64,000 nt of DNA from Nymphaea colorata. Taxonomy: Eukaryota; Streptophyta; Magnoliopsida; Nymphaeales; Nymphaeaceae. Below are positions 14,501 to 28,400 of this stretch, in pieces. A program made the position numbers and the translations under genes. The number at the start of each line of letters is the position of its first letter. The first letter of the stretch is position 1. The stretch is from positions 32,275,934 to 32,339,933 of the forward strand of contig NC_045138.2 in assembly GCF_008831285.2 (NCBI RefSeq). Reading direction: 5' to 3'. The notes below the pieces were generated by a model. The model was given only the letters and a program-made list of their open reading frames with translations. It had not been told where the DNA came from and searched no databases.

Positions 14501-16410
14501 TAACTCATTAACAATGCACTATCTTATATTTGTATCAACTAATATACAAAGAAATCTAGTCTGCACTTAATGAAACTAAGAAGACAAATAAGGGGAAAAA
14601 AACTGTCTGAACCTTGACTACCTGCTTTCTGTAGCATGATGACAAGCTTCCAAGAGTTCCATGCTGGATGTCAACACCTATACCATGCCGAAGAAGAGGA
14701 AAAAGTAATGAAGGCAGAGAAAGTATTCGGAAAAGCAAAGCTGCCGCTGCATCTGCAGCGATTCCTGCTCGCATGGACATTGCTGTTCCAATAGCACGAA
14801 GAAAATGCAAATACATCCAGTTTCTTGGAAGCTACACCATAGGATCAAGGGAAAATCAGGAGGAACACAGTATTACTAGCTGATTCTAAAAGTAAAATAT
14901 TTCTGGAAAATAAATTGCAAATATTATGTTCCATCCATCATATAATTTCAAAAGATTCGAGAAAAAAAAAATACAAAAGAAAGGAAGGAAAAAGTTAAAA
15001 GAGAATCTAGAAGGAAGACATGGCTCAAGTTACCTAGAATGCTCAACCATATGAGCTTAATGCAGCATAGCAGTTTTATGCACAAATACTAAACTAGACA
15101 CTCAAAATGCATCTAGAAGCTAAACACAGAAATTTGTTTTCACTTGTTCCAACAAAAGGCCCAGGAAATAAAATGCTTCCAGTACACAGTTCCTATTGCA
15201 ACTCAAGAAGAATTATTAGTGAAATTACTGTATATATATGTGTGTGTGTGTGTGCATTTACTTTCAAGGAGAAGGTTGCCGTAGCTACACTGTTAGCCAC
15301 TGCTAACATGAACACCTCCTTACAAGAGGCACCCGATAACACACACACACCTTACCCTAATCCCCGATTAGGGTCTTCGCATCCCAGAAGGTAAAACACT
15401 CAATATTCTTCATTCTCTCAACTAAGGTCCTTCGACCTTGTTTACAAGCACTATTCGATCAGCCTCCTGAGGATCTGATCCATTTTATACCTGGTGCCTA
15501 ACAATACTCCCCTCTTGAAAAACACCTCGTCCTCAAGGTGTGCTTAGCTTGTTGAATTAGAAGAGTTTATGTTTCTAGGTGGTTCTTTGCAATATTTAAT
15601 AGTTAGGAGGTCTCTTTAAACATTCCTCTATTTTCTGTTGATGTACTTTGTAAACCTCTCTTCAACCCTAATCTCTTTATTATGGAGATTAGGGTTAGTG
15701 AACGGATTAACGATTCTCTCTTTAAGGCTGCCGGCTGTAACATGGTATCAGAGCCGGCGATCTCCACCCTTCTCCGCCGGCGGCTGTCTTGATTTTCCGG
15801 CGACCCCTTCTCCTCTTCCTCTCCCATCTCTTCCCACTTCTTCTCTTCCTCTATCCTTCCTTTCTCTCTTCTCTTTGCTGATCAAAAGATAGTGAAGCAG
15901 CGTGGAAGGGGAACCTAATCACATGTGAGAGGTATGTGTGATTAGGTCCCTAACGTGGATGTAGTGGAGCATAAGCAACTGCGTGGAAGTTGCAGTGGAA
16001 AGTTGTAAGTCAGATCTAGCTTCGTGGATGAATAGCAGCACATGGACTCCATTATTATTCAGATCTAGGCTCGTGGAAAAGTAGCTGCATGTGGATTCTT
16101 GTTCAGATCTGGGCTCGTGTTAGATTAACTGCACGTGGACCATATTCTTATCATTTTTTTTTGCTGACTATGGAAAAGTGGCTGCAAGTGGAGTAGTTGC
16201 ACGCTGGGTATATTTTTTTCAGATTGAATGTCTGTTTTATAATCTGGCAGACTGATTTGAACAACAAAGTTTTTTTACATAGAAGCCTGGTGGACTGTTT
16301 TGAACGGCAAGTTCATATATTCTTGTTCATTTATTGATTGTTGTGATTGGTGGACTGATTTACTGAGCAGCATGTTCATACAAATTTTTTTAAGGACTGC
16401 TTTTGGTGCG

Positions 16411-16456
<46 letters not shown>

Positions 16457-19400
16457 TGCTGCCTAAGTTTTCTCAAGTTGATTGCTACATGCTATACTCT
16501 TGATTGTATCATAGTGCAACCAGATTAAGACAGAGATGCAATATGAGCATAAAAACACAAGCAATCTCTTTTCTTATAGCTCTACTGTAAACTTAGATGG
16601 ATCTAACTATGAGATTTGGTCCCGTGTATTTATGATGTCTGTGATTGGACATCGGAAGGAACATGTTATAGAAAAAGATGAGCCTGTGATGAATAGTGGA
16701 AGATATAGTTCATGGAAGGAAGATAACAACATTGTCCTGTCATGGATCATGAATAGTGTGCAACCACAGATTACCTCTATTATTGCATATTATACCTCTG
16801 CCAAACAAATGTGGGATTTTTTGAAGCAAACGTACTCAAATGAAAAGAATGTTAGCAAAATCTTGCAGGTGGAGGAAGAATTACTTAATTTGCGACAGGG
16901 TGACCAAAGTCTTGCTCAGTACTTCGCTTCCATCAAGTCAATCTATGAAAGACTTAAAGCTTTGCGTCCTCCATGTCCTACATGCCACAAGACTCATGGT
17001 GAACAGTCTATAGTGGCAAAGTTTCTACAGGGTCTCTCTCTCGAGTATGCAGTAGCAAAGACACAGATGTTAACTGGAGCAGAAATTCCTGACCTAGCTG
17101 AGGCTTATAACAGACTCAACCGTCTTGCTGTGACTCTTTCTCTGCCTTCCACCACTGTTACTCCCTCTGCTTTGGTAGCTTCAGGAGGCCGTTGACGTAA
17201 TTTCTTCAGGGGGAGGGGCATAGGTCGAGGGTCAGGAGGAGGTCATGAGAGATTTCAGTGCGCCTTTTGTGAGAAAATATGGCATTTGGAAAACAGATGT
17301 TGGGATAAACATGGTCCTCCTTCCGCTATACCCTTAGGAAGAGGTGTTGCATCTAAGCAAGGCAAAAATTCATTACAGTCTCCTATTGGGTCTATCCAGG
17401 CAGCTTCATCAGTAGTAGAGGGGTCTTTATCTTCTTCCAATCCTGAGACTGTGACTGTGAATATCAACAAGTCAGAGTATGAGGAGTTCTTAGCACACAG
17501 ATCTACTCAACCGTCGGCCTCTACAGTTATGATAGACAGTGCTATGTTCGTTGATACTGCTCCACATGATACATGTACTACTTGGATTATTGGTTCAGGA
17601 GCATCGATGCACTTTTGTAGTAGACCTTCTATGTTTAGCGTGCTACACTCATTACCTCAGACACGACATGTGAGACTTGCAGATGGTAGATGGTCTCCTA
17701 TTATGGGTTATGGAGATATTAAAATTTCTTAGTCTATGACAATTCCTAATGTGTTATATGCTCCTAAGTTTCCTACTAATCTTTTATCAGTTAGACAATT
17801 GATTAATGATTTACATTGTCGTGTTACATTTGACTCTGGTGTATGTTCATTTCAGGATTTGCAAACTGGGAAGACGATTGGTGAAAGCTATGAGAAAGGG
17901 GGTATCTACTTCCTGTCTGATTCTGTAGGTATTGCAGTCATCTCGACTTCTTCATTGTCTTCCTCCTTCCAGTGGCATCTTAGACTTGGTCATCCATCTG
18001 TATCCAAGCTCCATCACCTACTTCCTCATCTATCAGTACTAGAGTCGTTCCAGTGTGAGGCTTGTCAACTTGGCAAACAGACCCGTAGCAGTTATTCATC
18101 GAGTCTTAGTCCGTCCAGTTGTGGACTATTTGATCTTCTTCATTTTGATGTGTGGGGTCCTAGCAGAGTTGCTAGTAGGTCTAGATTTCGTTATTTCCTT
18201 GTCATTGTTGATGATTATTCTCGAGTCACTTGGGTTTTTCTTTTGAAAGAAAGGTCTGAAGTCATGTGTACTCTCAAGAACCTTATTATTGAAATAAAGA
18301 TCCAGTTTGGTATTCTTGTTAAAAGCATTCACACTGATAATGTTCTTGAGTTCAAGACATCTACCTTAATGAAATTTTATTCTGATAATGGCATTTCTCC
18401 TTAGTTTACTCGTCCCCATACCTCCCAGCAAAATGGAGTAGCTGAGCGGAAACATCGCCAACTTTTAAATGTGGCACGCTCCCTAATGCTTTATACTAAT
18501 CTACCTGCATATTTTTTGGGAGATGCCATCCTCACTGTCTGTTACTTGACCAACCATTTACCCTCATCCTCCATTGACAACAAGGTTCCCATTAAACTTG
18601 TGCACCCACAACAACCCTTGTTTCCAGTGGCTCCCAAAGTATTTGGTTGCACATGCTTCGTTCACATACTTGGACCCACACGTGATAAATTGGGTGCCCA
18701 AGCCATTAAGTGTATCTTTATTGGCTACTCCAGGAATTATAAAGGTTACAAATGCTTTGACTTCTTGACTCAAAAGGAGTATATCAATGCGGATGTGACA
18801 TTCTTTGAGTCTCAGGCTTATTATAGTTCTTCACCTACCTCTACTGAGATGCCACTGTCATCTGACCCACTACCTATTCCTCCTATTCCTTTGGAGTCAT
18901 TCCCTTACGAGTCTCCTTCTGGGGATTCTCCTGCTGTAGTGTCCAAGTTTCGTGATCCTCCGCTGGTCTACACACGTCGACATGACCCTTCTCATGATAT
19001 TTCCCCAACCGCTTCTCAGGAGGTAAGTACATCTGAAGTGAATACCTAGTCAATCTGATCCCTGTCAGGACTTACCTATTGCTCTTCGCAAAGGTAAGCG
19101 ATAATGTACTCTACATCCTATATCTCATTTTGTTTCTACTGACGGTGTTGGTAAAAGTATGCAATAGTTTATTCAAGCTCTAGCGGCTCATGCAGTTCCT
19201 ACTTGTCACCAACATGCCTTATTAGATACCCAATGGAGACAGACTATGCAAGATGAGATGGATGCATTAGTTCAGCGAGACACTTGGGAACTTGTTGATC
19301 CTCCTCCTGATTGTGACATTGTTGGCTCCACGTGGGTATTTACAGTAAAATATAATTCTGATGGTTCTATGGAAAGACACAAAACTCGATTGGTTGTTAA

Positions 19401-22400
19401 GGGCTACACGCAAACTTACGGGATTGATTTCTTCGAGACTTTCTCTCCTGTTGCTCGGTTGGGGACCATTCGTCTTATCATCTCTGTGGCTGTAACACCA
19501 TGACTGGCACATGTATCAGCTTAATGTCAAAAATGCATTTTTATGTGGTGATCTCGATGAGACTGTCTATATGCAACAACCACCAGGGTTTGAATGACAG
19601 AAGGAGTGTGGAAAAGTATGCAAACTGAAGAAAGCTATTTATGGACTCAAGCAGAGTCCTCGTGCGTGGTTTCACAAGTTCTTTAAGGTAGTCTCAAAGT
19701 GTGGCTTTGCAAGATCCCCTCTTGATCATTCTCTGTTTATCAAGAAGAATTCCAGGGGTATGACCGTTCTAGTGGTTTATGTTGATGATATTATCCTGAC
19801 AGGTAACTCCGATCAAGAAATTTCTAATACAAAGTTGTTTCTTCAAAAACACTTTGTGACGAAAGATCTTGGTCAACTATGATATTTCTTGGGAATAGAG
19901 GTGGCTCGCAACAGGGAAGGTATAGTTCTCTCTCAATGAAAGTACGTTCTTGATTTATTGAAGGACACCGGGATACTAGGAGCTAAACCGGCCAATCTAC
20001 CTATGAATCCACATGTACATCTTAATGATGACCAATCAGAATTAGTGGATTTTCGATCATACAAGTCTCTTATTGGAAAGCTCCTCTATGTTACTTTGAC
20101 CAGACCAAACATTAGCTTTGCAGTTGAGAAACTAAGTCAATTTATGGAAAGACCCAGGAAAGTTATGGTGGTCAAATATCTGAAATCATCTCCTAGCAAA
20201 GGACTTTTGTTCACAAAAGGCAAGACCCTGGAAGTGGAAGCCTATAGTGATGCAGACTATGCTGACTCAGTCGAAGACAAAAAATCTACCACAGGATTTT
20301 GTGTATTTGTGGGAGGCAACCTTATATCCTGGAGAACAAAAAAACAAGGTGTGGTGTCAAGATCTAGTGAAGAATCTGAATATAGAGCTATGACTCAAAC
20401 TGCCGCTGAAATGACTTGGGCTAAATCCATGCTATCTAGCCTAAGTGTGTGGATTCCGCTTCACATGAAGATGTATTGTGACAATCGAGCAGCCACATAC
20501 ATTGCAAACAATCCAATTTTCCATGAGAGAACTAAACATATTGAAGTGGATTGCCATTACATTCGGGATCTCGTTCAAGGAGGAACCATAACCACCATTC
20601 ATGTATCATCAGAAGATCAAGATGCAGATGTCTTCACTAAAGCTCTTCCTATTGGTGATTTCTCTAGATGTTGTGACAAGTTGAGCATGATTAATATGTA
20701 TGCTCCAGCTTGAGGGGGAGTGTTGAATTAGAAGAGTTCATGTTTCTAGGTGGTTCTTTGCAATATTTAATAGTTAGGAGGTCTCTTTAAACATTCCTCT
20801 ATTTTCTGTTGATGTACTTTGTAAACCTCTCTTCAACCCTAATCTCTTTATTATGGAGATTAGGGTTAGTGAATGGATTAATGATTCTCTCTCTACGGCT
20901 GCCGGCTGTAACATAGCTGAAAAGAAATATCTGCTGGATGAGAATTCTTCTATTGATGATGGATAGCTCTTTTGATCCACGAGATTTGGACTCAACCTTT
21001 TCCATCTGATCTGGCACATGTGCCCTGTAATAAGCTTGATGCTTAATCCTTCCCTCAATAGCCTTTACACTCATACACAAGTTGGCCTCCTTGGCACATG
21101 AGGGATGAAAGGTACTATTGCAGTCACCAAAACTACACTTTATGCATACATCCTGTTTACTTCGGCAAAAACAACAGGTATGCAAATCTCTTTGATTGCT
21201 CCATCCGCTACTGCCAATCTCTCCACGACTAAGGATTTGGCTGTAGAAACCCACACCCTTAGGGCATCCCTGGACTGTAGCCAAGGGGGTTTTCCTGACT
21301 GTAATACGTGCCTTCTCCTCTTTCATCATTGCCCGAACCTTACAGAAACTTCACTGGACTCAAGCATACCTAGATTTGTAGGTGCTACTGATATGAAGAT
21401 GGCGTAGTCCTTGGGTGATCGAACCAACACGCCAATGTCGCTGATCTTAACGACGATTGCTCTGCTCACCTGAGAGATGGCATTGTGGAAGGCTTTCTTG
21501 CTCACTCCCTTGACTGTAATTTCTTTTGCAAGGTGGGTTAACACTAAGAGTGGCTCGGTGGCAGAAATAGAGCCATTCTCCTCATTATTGGAGATTCCAG
21601 TAGTCTCTTGGAACATAGACATTTTGTCGCCACTAACCTGAACTGTGGTTGGTGGTGGCAGCAGGCTTGACCATACGGCAATGAATGAACCCATCTGCTG
21701 GTGGTTGCATCTCTGCCCTGTCATTGTGGTGTTTTTCTTGGCCTTGTTGCTGCCAAGTTGTGAAGACATTTTCAGGACATTAGAGTGCTCATGTGGTGAA
21801 GCCTTTCTTCAAGCAAAACACTCATCTGCCGTTGTCTTAGCAGTATCACGTTGTAAGCATTATTGGATCAGCCCCGTGAGGATCCAATCCATTTTATACC
21901 CGGTTCCTAACATACACCATCACAAAACAACAAAGAGAATAACTCTATCAACACATTTATTAACGCCAATTTGGGGAGCTGCAACTTTAAGTCTTTAACT
22001 ACATCCGCACCCAATCTCCCAATGTGTACTATTGGCTGTTAATAGGTGTTTCCTCTTATGATTCCAAATGGGTCCATTTTATGTAAACATCAATGTCAAT
22101 TTTAATAGTATAATACATTTCAACTGCAGATGAATATTCTTTAGAAATAAAATCCATTGACAATTTTGGGAAATACTCTGACAATGACAAAAATATATAT
22201 GTCATAAATGTTAGATTTATACCAAAATTAAGTATCAACTTGCTTTATATATCTCAGATCTCAGATGATGGCTCTAATGTGATCATGTCAACAAATAAAT
22301 ATCAAGTTGAGGGTCTGAGAAGTGGTCTAGGAATAAACTAGAAAAGGAGATCTTTATTACATGTTAAGAATTTCCAAAAGCTTCTCTTGCCAGGATTTCC

Positions 22401-25400
22401 CCACAAATAGATGTCAAGGTTTGACATCAAAGAGTTGGAAGTTCCCAAGACGTTCACTTATTCTTTTTTTCATCCAAGGGAATAGAGAATTTGATCCAAC
22501 ACAGAAATTAGAGCTGAATAAGGGACAACAAAAACATAATGGATACTGTAGAAAAAAAAGGAATCAAAGAAGAAGGAAACAGAAAAATTCACAAAGAATT
22601 GATAGACCTCCTGGGAGGCTGGGGCACTTTCTGGGGAAGCAGCCAGTCCTGAGGTCAGATTGGCTCTCATACCATGTAAAGACACAGAAATAACAGATAC
22701 TTCAGGAGCAGAATAAGGATTGAAGATAAAGGGAACAGAAAAATTCAGAAAGCAGATCACCTAGGACACACCTTTTCAAAAAGCATGTCCTAGGATCAGA
22801 TGGGTTCTTAGACCATGTAAAAGATATCCAAGGTATGTTCAGTAAGGAAAAGAAAAAAGGAGAGAGAAAGGGTCAAGCATATCACACATCCTCAATGAAA
22901 CAGGTGGTGATTTATTTCATTACTTGTAAAGGGCATCACGCTAATTTATAATGTACAATATTACCTTAATGAAGAAAGGGTACTTACATAATGCATACAC
23001 ATGCAAATATATGGATTGGATTCATATCTAGTTCCAAAATAATGAAACAAGTAATATACAAGTCTTAACAATGCCCAATGGGCTGTATCCAAGGCCAATT
23101 TCTATTTCATATTTTTATGCTACCCGAGTGCAAATGGAAACAACTAAACAGGATGCTACGACACCACAAGTAATTGTGAATGCTTTCAAGTTCATCACAA
23201 ATGAATTTTCTTTTTCATCCACTTTCATGCCAGGCAGTAAAGCAGATGGTTCAAGAGCAAATAGAATTCTATATTCGCATCAATAGTAAAGAATTATCAT
23301 CAAAATGTAAAATTTTTATGTAAATTCAGCACTGAATTAGCATAATAATAGACATGAAACATGCATCAACCAACCCTCATTCCAGTTGCATGATCTTCAG
23401 CTGCTCTGAGGAGCTCAACAAGCTGCACAGCAGCATCAAGTGCATCTGGTGACCAAGAAGGTGGTGCTTCCAAAAGACCAAGCAGAAGGTGCTGCGTGGC
23501 ACTAGGAGTAGCTATTGCATAGTACCTAAACAAGATTATAACTTATTTAGCAGCAATTGCAGGATAAATGCCAAGTGCAAATGAAAGCAGAGCAATGTTT
23601 ACCTGTGGAATAGGCGAGCATATGGCTCAAGGGCAGGCAACCCTGCAATTAGATGTTCATCTAAATCTGTTGTTGGAGGGGGGAGCAAGAGGGCTGGAAC
23701 AGCTGCAGCGGTTAAATTTGGGGTTTCATACCTGGCAACCTCCTCATCGCAAACGCTTAAAATGACACCAGCCCCATTTGCAACAGCCCATCTAGGAGTT
23801 GATGGCATAAGTTGGGGATGTTTCCCAGATTGACTACTGACAGCTAAGAGGAAAAAAATGGTTTTTCAGATATTCATGTAAATCAGGACCAAAACTTGAT
23901 GAAACAAATGCTTCAAGAGATATACTCTTAAAGATTCCAGCAGCTTCAATAAGTAACATAAAACAAACCCCAAACTTGAGGAGAAGGAAACATATATAAA
24001 TCTCCAAATGGATACACAAGAATAGGCCTGAAAGCCCTTGACCAAACAAGAGAGTTGCTGCCCTATTTATAGAAGAGAGAACTCAAGGAAGAAGGAGTTC
24101 TAGTCGTTGGACTAGTTCCAATGGCTAGAAATCTAGCCGTTGGGACTAGTCCTCCTTTAGACAATATAGAAAAAGAAAAAGGTAAAAATGGAAACAGAAA
24201 GTACAGAAAAAGGAAAAATACATAAAGAAAGGAAAAATTACATAAGTACCTAAGTACCCATATATATATAGTAGTTGACTAATATATATAATATACATAT
24301 ATATAGATATATATATATAGATCAGAATACATACATTCTAACACCCCCCTTCAAACTTACGGTGTGATAGCCGAAAGTTTGCCAAGAAGAAATTGAAACT
24401 TGGCAACAACAAAAGCCTTGGTAAAGAAATCGCCTAATTGATATTTAGATGGAACATAGGAGAGATCAATGTTTTTCTGAAGAAATTCTTCACGAACATA
24501 ATGACAATCCATCTTGATATGCTTTGTTCTTTCGTGAAACGTGTCATTGCTAGCAATATAAATTGCACTCTTGTTGTCACAACAAAGCTTGATGAATTCC
24601 CATATCTTTCAATAAGCTTTTGAACCACACAATTTTCATTGTTGTAGATGCCCTTTCTTGATATCAGCTTCTGTTGATGATAGAGACACCTTATTTTGTT
24701 TCTTGCATCGTCAGGAAATTAACGAATTATCTAAAAACACAAAAAAACCAGTGGTGGATTGCCTATTATTGGGATCTCCACCCTAATCAGCATCTGTATA
24801 AGCAACTAATTCTAATGTAGAAGAGGAAGACAAAAAAAAGTCCTTTGTTGATTGTGTTTTTCACATAACGCACAATTCGCATGGCCGATCCTATGTGTAC
24901 TGAAGTATGTCTTTGTTGGAATTAACCTATAACATGAACAACATGAGCAATATCTGGTCTGGTGATAGAGAGATAAGAGAGAGCACCAACAACTTGTCGA
25001 AAAAGAGTACGATTCTCTAATATCTCTCCATCATCAATCTTCATTTTTACTTCTAGAGCTTCTGGAGTGTCTACAATTTTGTTGTCTGAAATACCTGTTC
25101 TGTCAATTAACTCACTAGCAAACTTCATTTGTGAGAGAACATAGTCTTTTTTGCTATAGGCAACTTCAATTCCAAGAAAATATATTAGTCTTCCCCAATC
25201 AGTCATTTGAAAGCAATTCTTAAGAAATTGTTTTATCTCTATGACTCCTTTATCATTGCTAATTACCATATCATCAACATACAACAACAAAACAGTTATG
25301 CCTACAAAAGTGTTCTTCACAAACATGACAGTATCTGAATAGCAAGATTGAAAACCTTGATCAAACATAACACTGCTAAAACATAACACTGCTAAATTTA

Positions 25401-28400
25401 TCAAACCAAGCCTTGGAAGCTTGTTTTAAACTATAAAGAGCTTTCTTAAGTCGTAACACTTTGTCCTGAGGTAGATTAAGTCTAGAAGGGGCACTCATGA
25501 AGACTTCTTCATTTAGCTTACCATTTAGAAAAACATTTTTAACATCCATTTGAAAAATAGACCATTGTTTAGTTGAAGCGACAACAATAAGAGCTCTAAT
25601 AGAGGTCATACAAGCAACTGGAGCAAAAGTTTTTTCATAATCAATCTCATATTCTTGGGCATATCCTTTAGCAACAAGTCTAGCCTTATACCTTTTTAAT
25701 GTCCCATCACTTCTAGTTTTGACTTTATAAATCTATTGACATCCTATGGTATTTTTCCCTATTGGTAGATAAATAATATCCTAAGTCTCATAGCTTTCGA
25801 GGGTTTTAAGCTTATGATTCATGGCTTCAATCCAATTTGAATTTTCTTTAGCCTCAAGGTAAGATGACGACTCATAAAAGGAATGATGCGCCATAAGACA
25901 AACTTGATATTTAGGAGAGAAAGACTCATATGAAATAAATCTTTGAGGATGCCTAATTTGTCTTTGGGACCTTGATTGGATTGATTAATTTCTTGTGTTG
26001 CATGACCTCTTCTCCTATAAGCAATAATATCTTTTGGAGGATTGATATTAGTAGGACTATCTTCTTTAACTTCTTCAACTTGTTCATCATCATCAGAATC
26101 ATCATTATCAGCCTATAGAAAAACATAATCTTCTGGTTGCTTGGGCTCATTTTTAAAATCATCCTCATTTTCTAAAAAGATCACATTTCTAGTAACATGT
26201 CCTTTATCTCTTTCAATATCATAACATCTATAACCCTTTTGTGTTTCCGAGTACCCAATGAACACACAAGTTAATAGCTTTGGAGGAAAGTTTATAATCT
26301 TTGTTACTTAAAACAAAACATTTGCAGCCATAGAACTTAAGTGTTGTAATTAGGTCTAATATTGTGTAATTTTTCAAATGGAGAAATATGTTTCAACAGT
26401 TTGGTAGACATTCTATTAATCAAATAGGTTGATGTCAAAACAGCCTTAACCCAAAAGTTTTTAGGAATATTTTTGGATAAAAGAAGTTCTCTTGTGGTTT
26501 CAATAATGTGCCTATGTTTTCATTTAACCAATCTATTTTGTTGTGGAGTGTTTGGGCAGGATTTTTGATGTACAATGCCTTTATCTTTTAGAAATTGTTG
26601 AAATTCATTTGAAATAAATTCTCCTCCCGAATCACTTCTAAAAATTTTAATGTTGGAACCAAATTGAGTTTTGACCATGTTATAGAAACTTTTGAAGTTT
26701 GCAGCTTTTCAGTCTGAATTTTCTGAGCATGACTTGGGTCATCTAGGGAAGGAATAACATTGGGATTGGGAGTAGAGTTCTCACCACCAGTCACCTCATC
26801 TGTACGCACCCTTCGCCTAGAGTAAACCTGCCCAAACAAGTGATTACGTTCCTCTTCAGTCCCAGTAGAACACCCTTCATCCTTTTCATGCTCAAGCATC
26901 TCTACAACTGTTTGATTTCCTTCCTGCTTGTAATAAAAAAAATCTATGAATTGAATCTCTTGATTCTGAGAGTACTTTTCCCTTGACATAGACTTCTCCC
27001 CCTGAAGAGAATTCTCACAAAAGTAAGGAACATGTTCCAAGAAGGTGACATCCTTGGTAACATAAACTCGGCCAGTGGTAGGATCAAGGCACTTATACCC
27101 CTTTTGAGTAGGAGAATACTCAACAAAAACACCCTTAATCGACCTTGGATCAAGTATTTTAACATGAGGACTGTGATCATGAATAAAACAAACACATCCA
27201 AAGACACGAGGTGGAAGAAGAAAGGGTTGACGACTCCCTGGAAGCATAGAGTGGGGAGTCCGCCCATTTAGCACATGACTAGGCATAGGATTGATCAAAT
27301 ATGCACTAGTGAGAACAACATCACCCCAATATTGTTTTGGAAGATTCCTTTGAAACAAGAGGGCCCTGGGGACATTGAGTAACTGACGATTTTTCCTCTC
27401 AGCGACCCCATTTTGTGGAGGGGTATAGCTACAGGACGTCTCATGAACAATCCCCCTTTTCCGAAAGAAATCTTCAACAGATTGACACACATACTCACGA
27501 GCATTATCAGACCGAAAAGTCTTAACAGATCCGCCATATTGGGTTTACACAAGAACAAAGAAGGTCTCTATGACATGAGGCACTTCACTACGGTCTTTTA
27601 ACAAGTATACAAAGGTGCTCCTAGAGAAATCATCAATAAAGGTTATAAAGTATTGAAAACCTTGACGGGTATAAATTCCAGAAGGACCCCACACATCAGA
27701 ATGAATCAAAGAGGAAACTTCATTGGCATGACTGGTGGAATTAGGGTATGAAGCCCTAACATGTTTAGCAAATTGGCATACATCACAAGATATCATAGAC
27801 ATGTCTAAATTGGAACATAAATCAGGAAATAACTGTTTCAAAATTCCAAAAGGAAACAATTCCAAAATGAAGATGCCCAAGGCATTCATGCCAATACAAA
27901 AACAACTGACGACAATCCTTTCTTCTCTCCTCTGTTCTGCTGACAGCTGTCATGAGAGTGGTGGCCACATGGATGGGTAAACGATATAAACCTTCAGACA
28001 CCAAACCAATCCCAATCCTCTTCCCTGTCACCAACTCCTGCAAGACACAGCGATTTGCATAAAATATGAGTTCACAATTCAGCTCTTTTGTAATTTTGCT
28101 AACAGACAAAAGGTTCAAGGGAAGATGAGGAACATGTAAGGCACCATGCACTAAGAATTTGTTTAACAAAGAAAGATTCACTTTCTTGCCACAGAGGTAA
28201 AGGAGCCATCGACAAGAGAAACACGTTTCTTCCCTGATGAGAGCTTATATTCGTGGAAGAGCTTAGGATTGCAAGTCATATGGTGGGTGGCACCACTGTC
28301 AACAATTCATTCTCCTATACAAGAATTACCTTTTTCTCCAGAGATGGCAAGAGCATGGTTAACCTTCACATCATCTGACGCTTCGGCCTAACCAACATCA

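Larger units (their letters stand above)
15550..20913 (+). mobile_element. Young full-length copia retrotransposon B nested in element D
   Basis: LTRs of 193 bp at 15550-15742 and 20721-20913 differ at about 5 positions (roughly 2.6% by eye). The 5-bp duplication TAGCT flanks it (15545-15549 and 20914-20918). The primer-binding site TGGTATCAGAGCC starts at 15743 and a polypurine tract (TTGAGGGGGAG) ends at 20720. Gag, protease, integrase, reverse transcriptase and RNase H appear in Ty1/copia order, with only scattered stops and small frameshifts. It has plus orientation, opposite to GI. Lower LTR divergence than element A points to a later insertion. Confidence 0.95.
15291..21912 (-). mobile_element. 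LTR element D carrying a captured PHD-finger gene fragment, in GI intron 8
   Basis: Read on the minus strand, a 5' LTR begins at 21912 (TGTTAGGAACCGGGTATAAA) and the 3' LTR covers 15503-15291 (TGTTAGGCACCAGGTATAAA to GTGGCTAACA). The 5-bp duplication TACAC flanks both ends on the plus strand (15286-15290 and 21913-21917). A purine tract (CAAGAGGGGAGTAT) precedes the 3' LTR, and just before it a short frame reads [10 protein letters not shown], like the tail of a gypsy polyprotein (inference). Instead of gag and pol the interior holds a PHD-finger gene fragment. Only about 60-110 bp of the 5' LTR aligns to the 3' LTR. Element B is nested inside. Confidence 0.75.

Noticed and set aside
15603-15892. 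Short frames over the element B LTR (also repeated at 20774-21058)
   Set aside because: They are LTR sequence, repeated at both ends of the element, with no protein motif.
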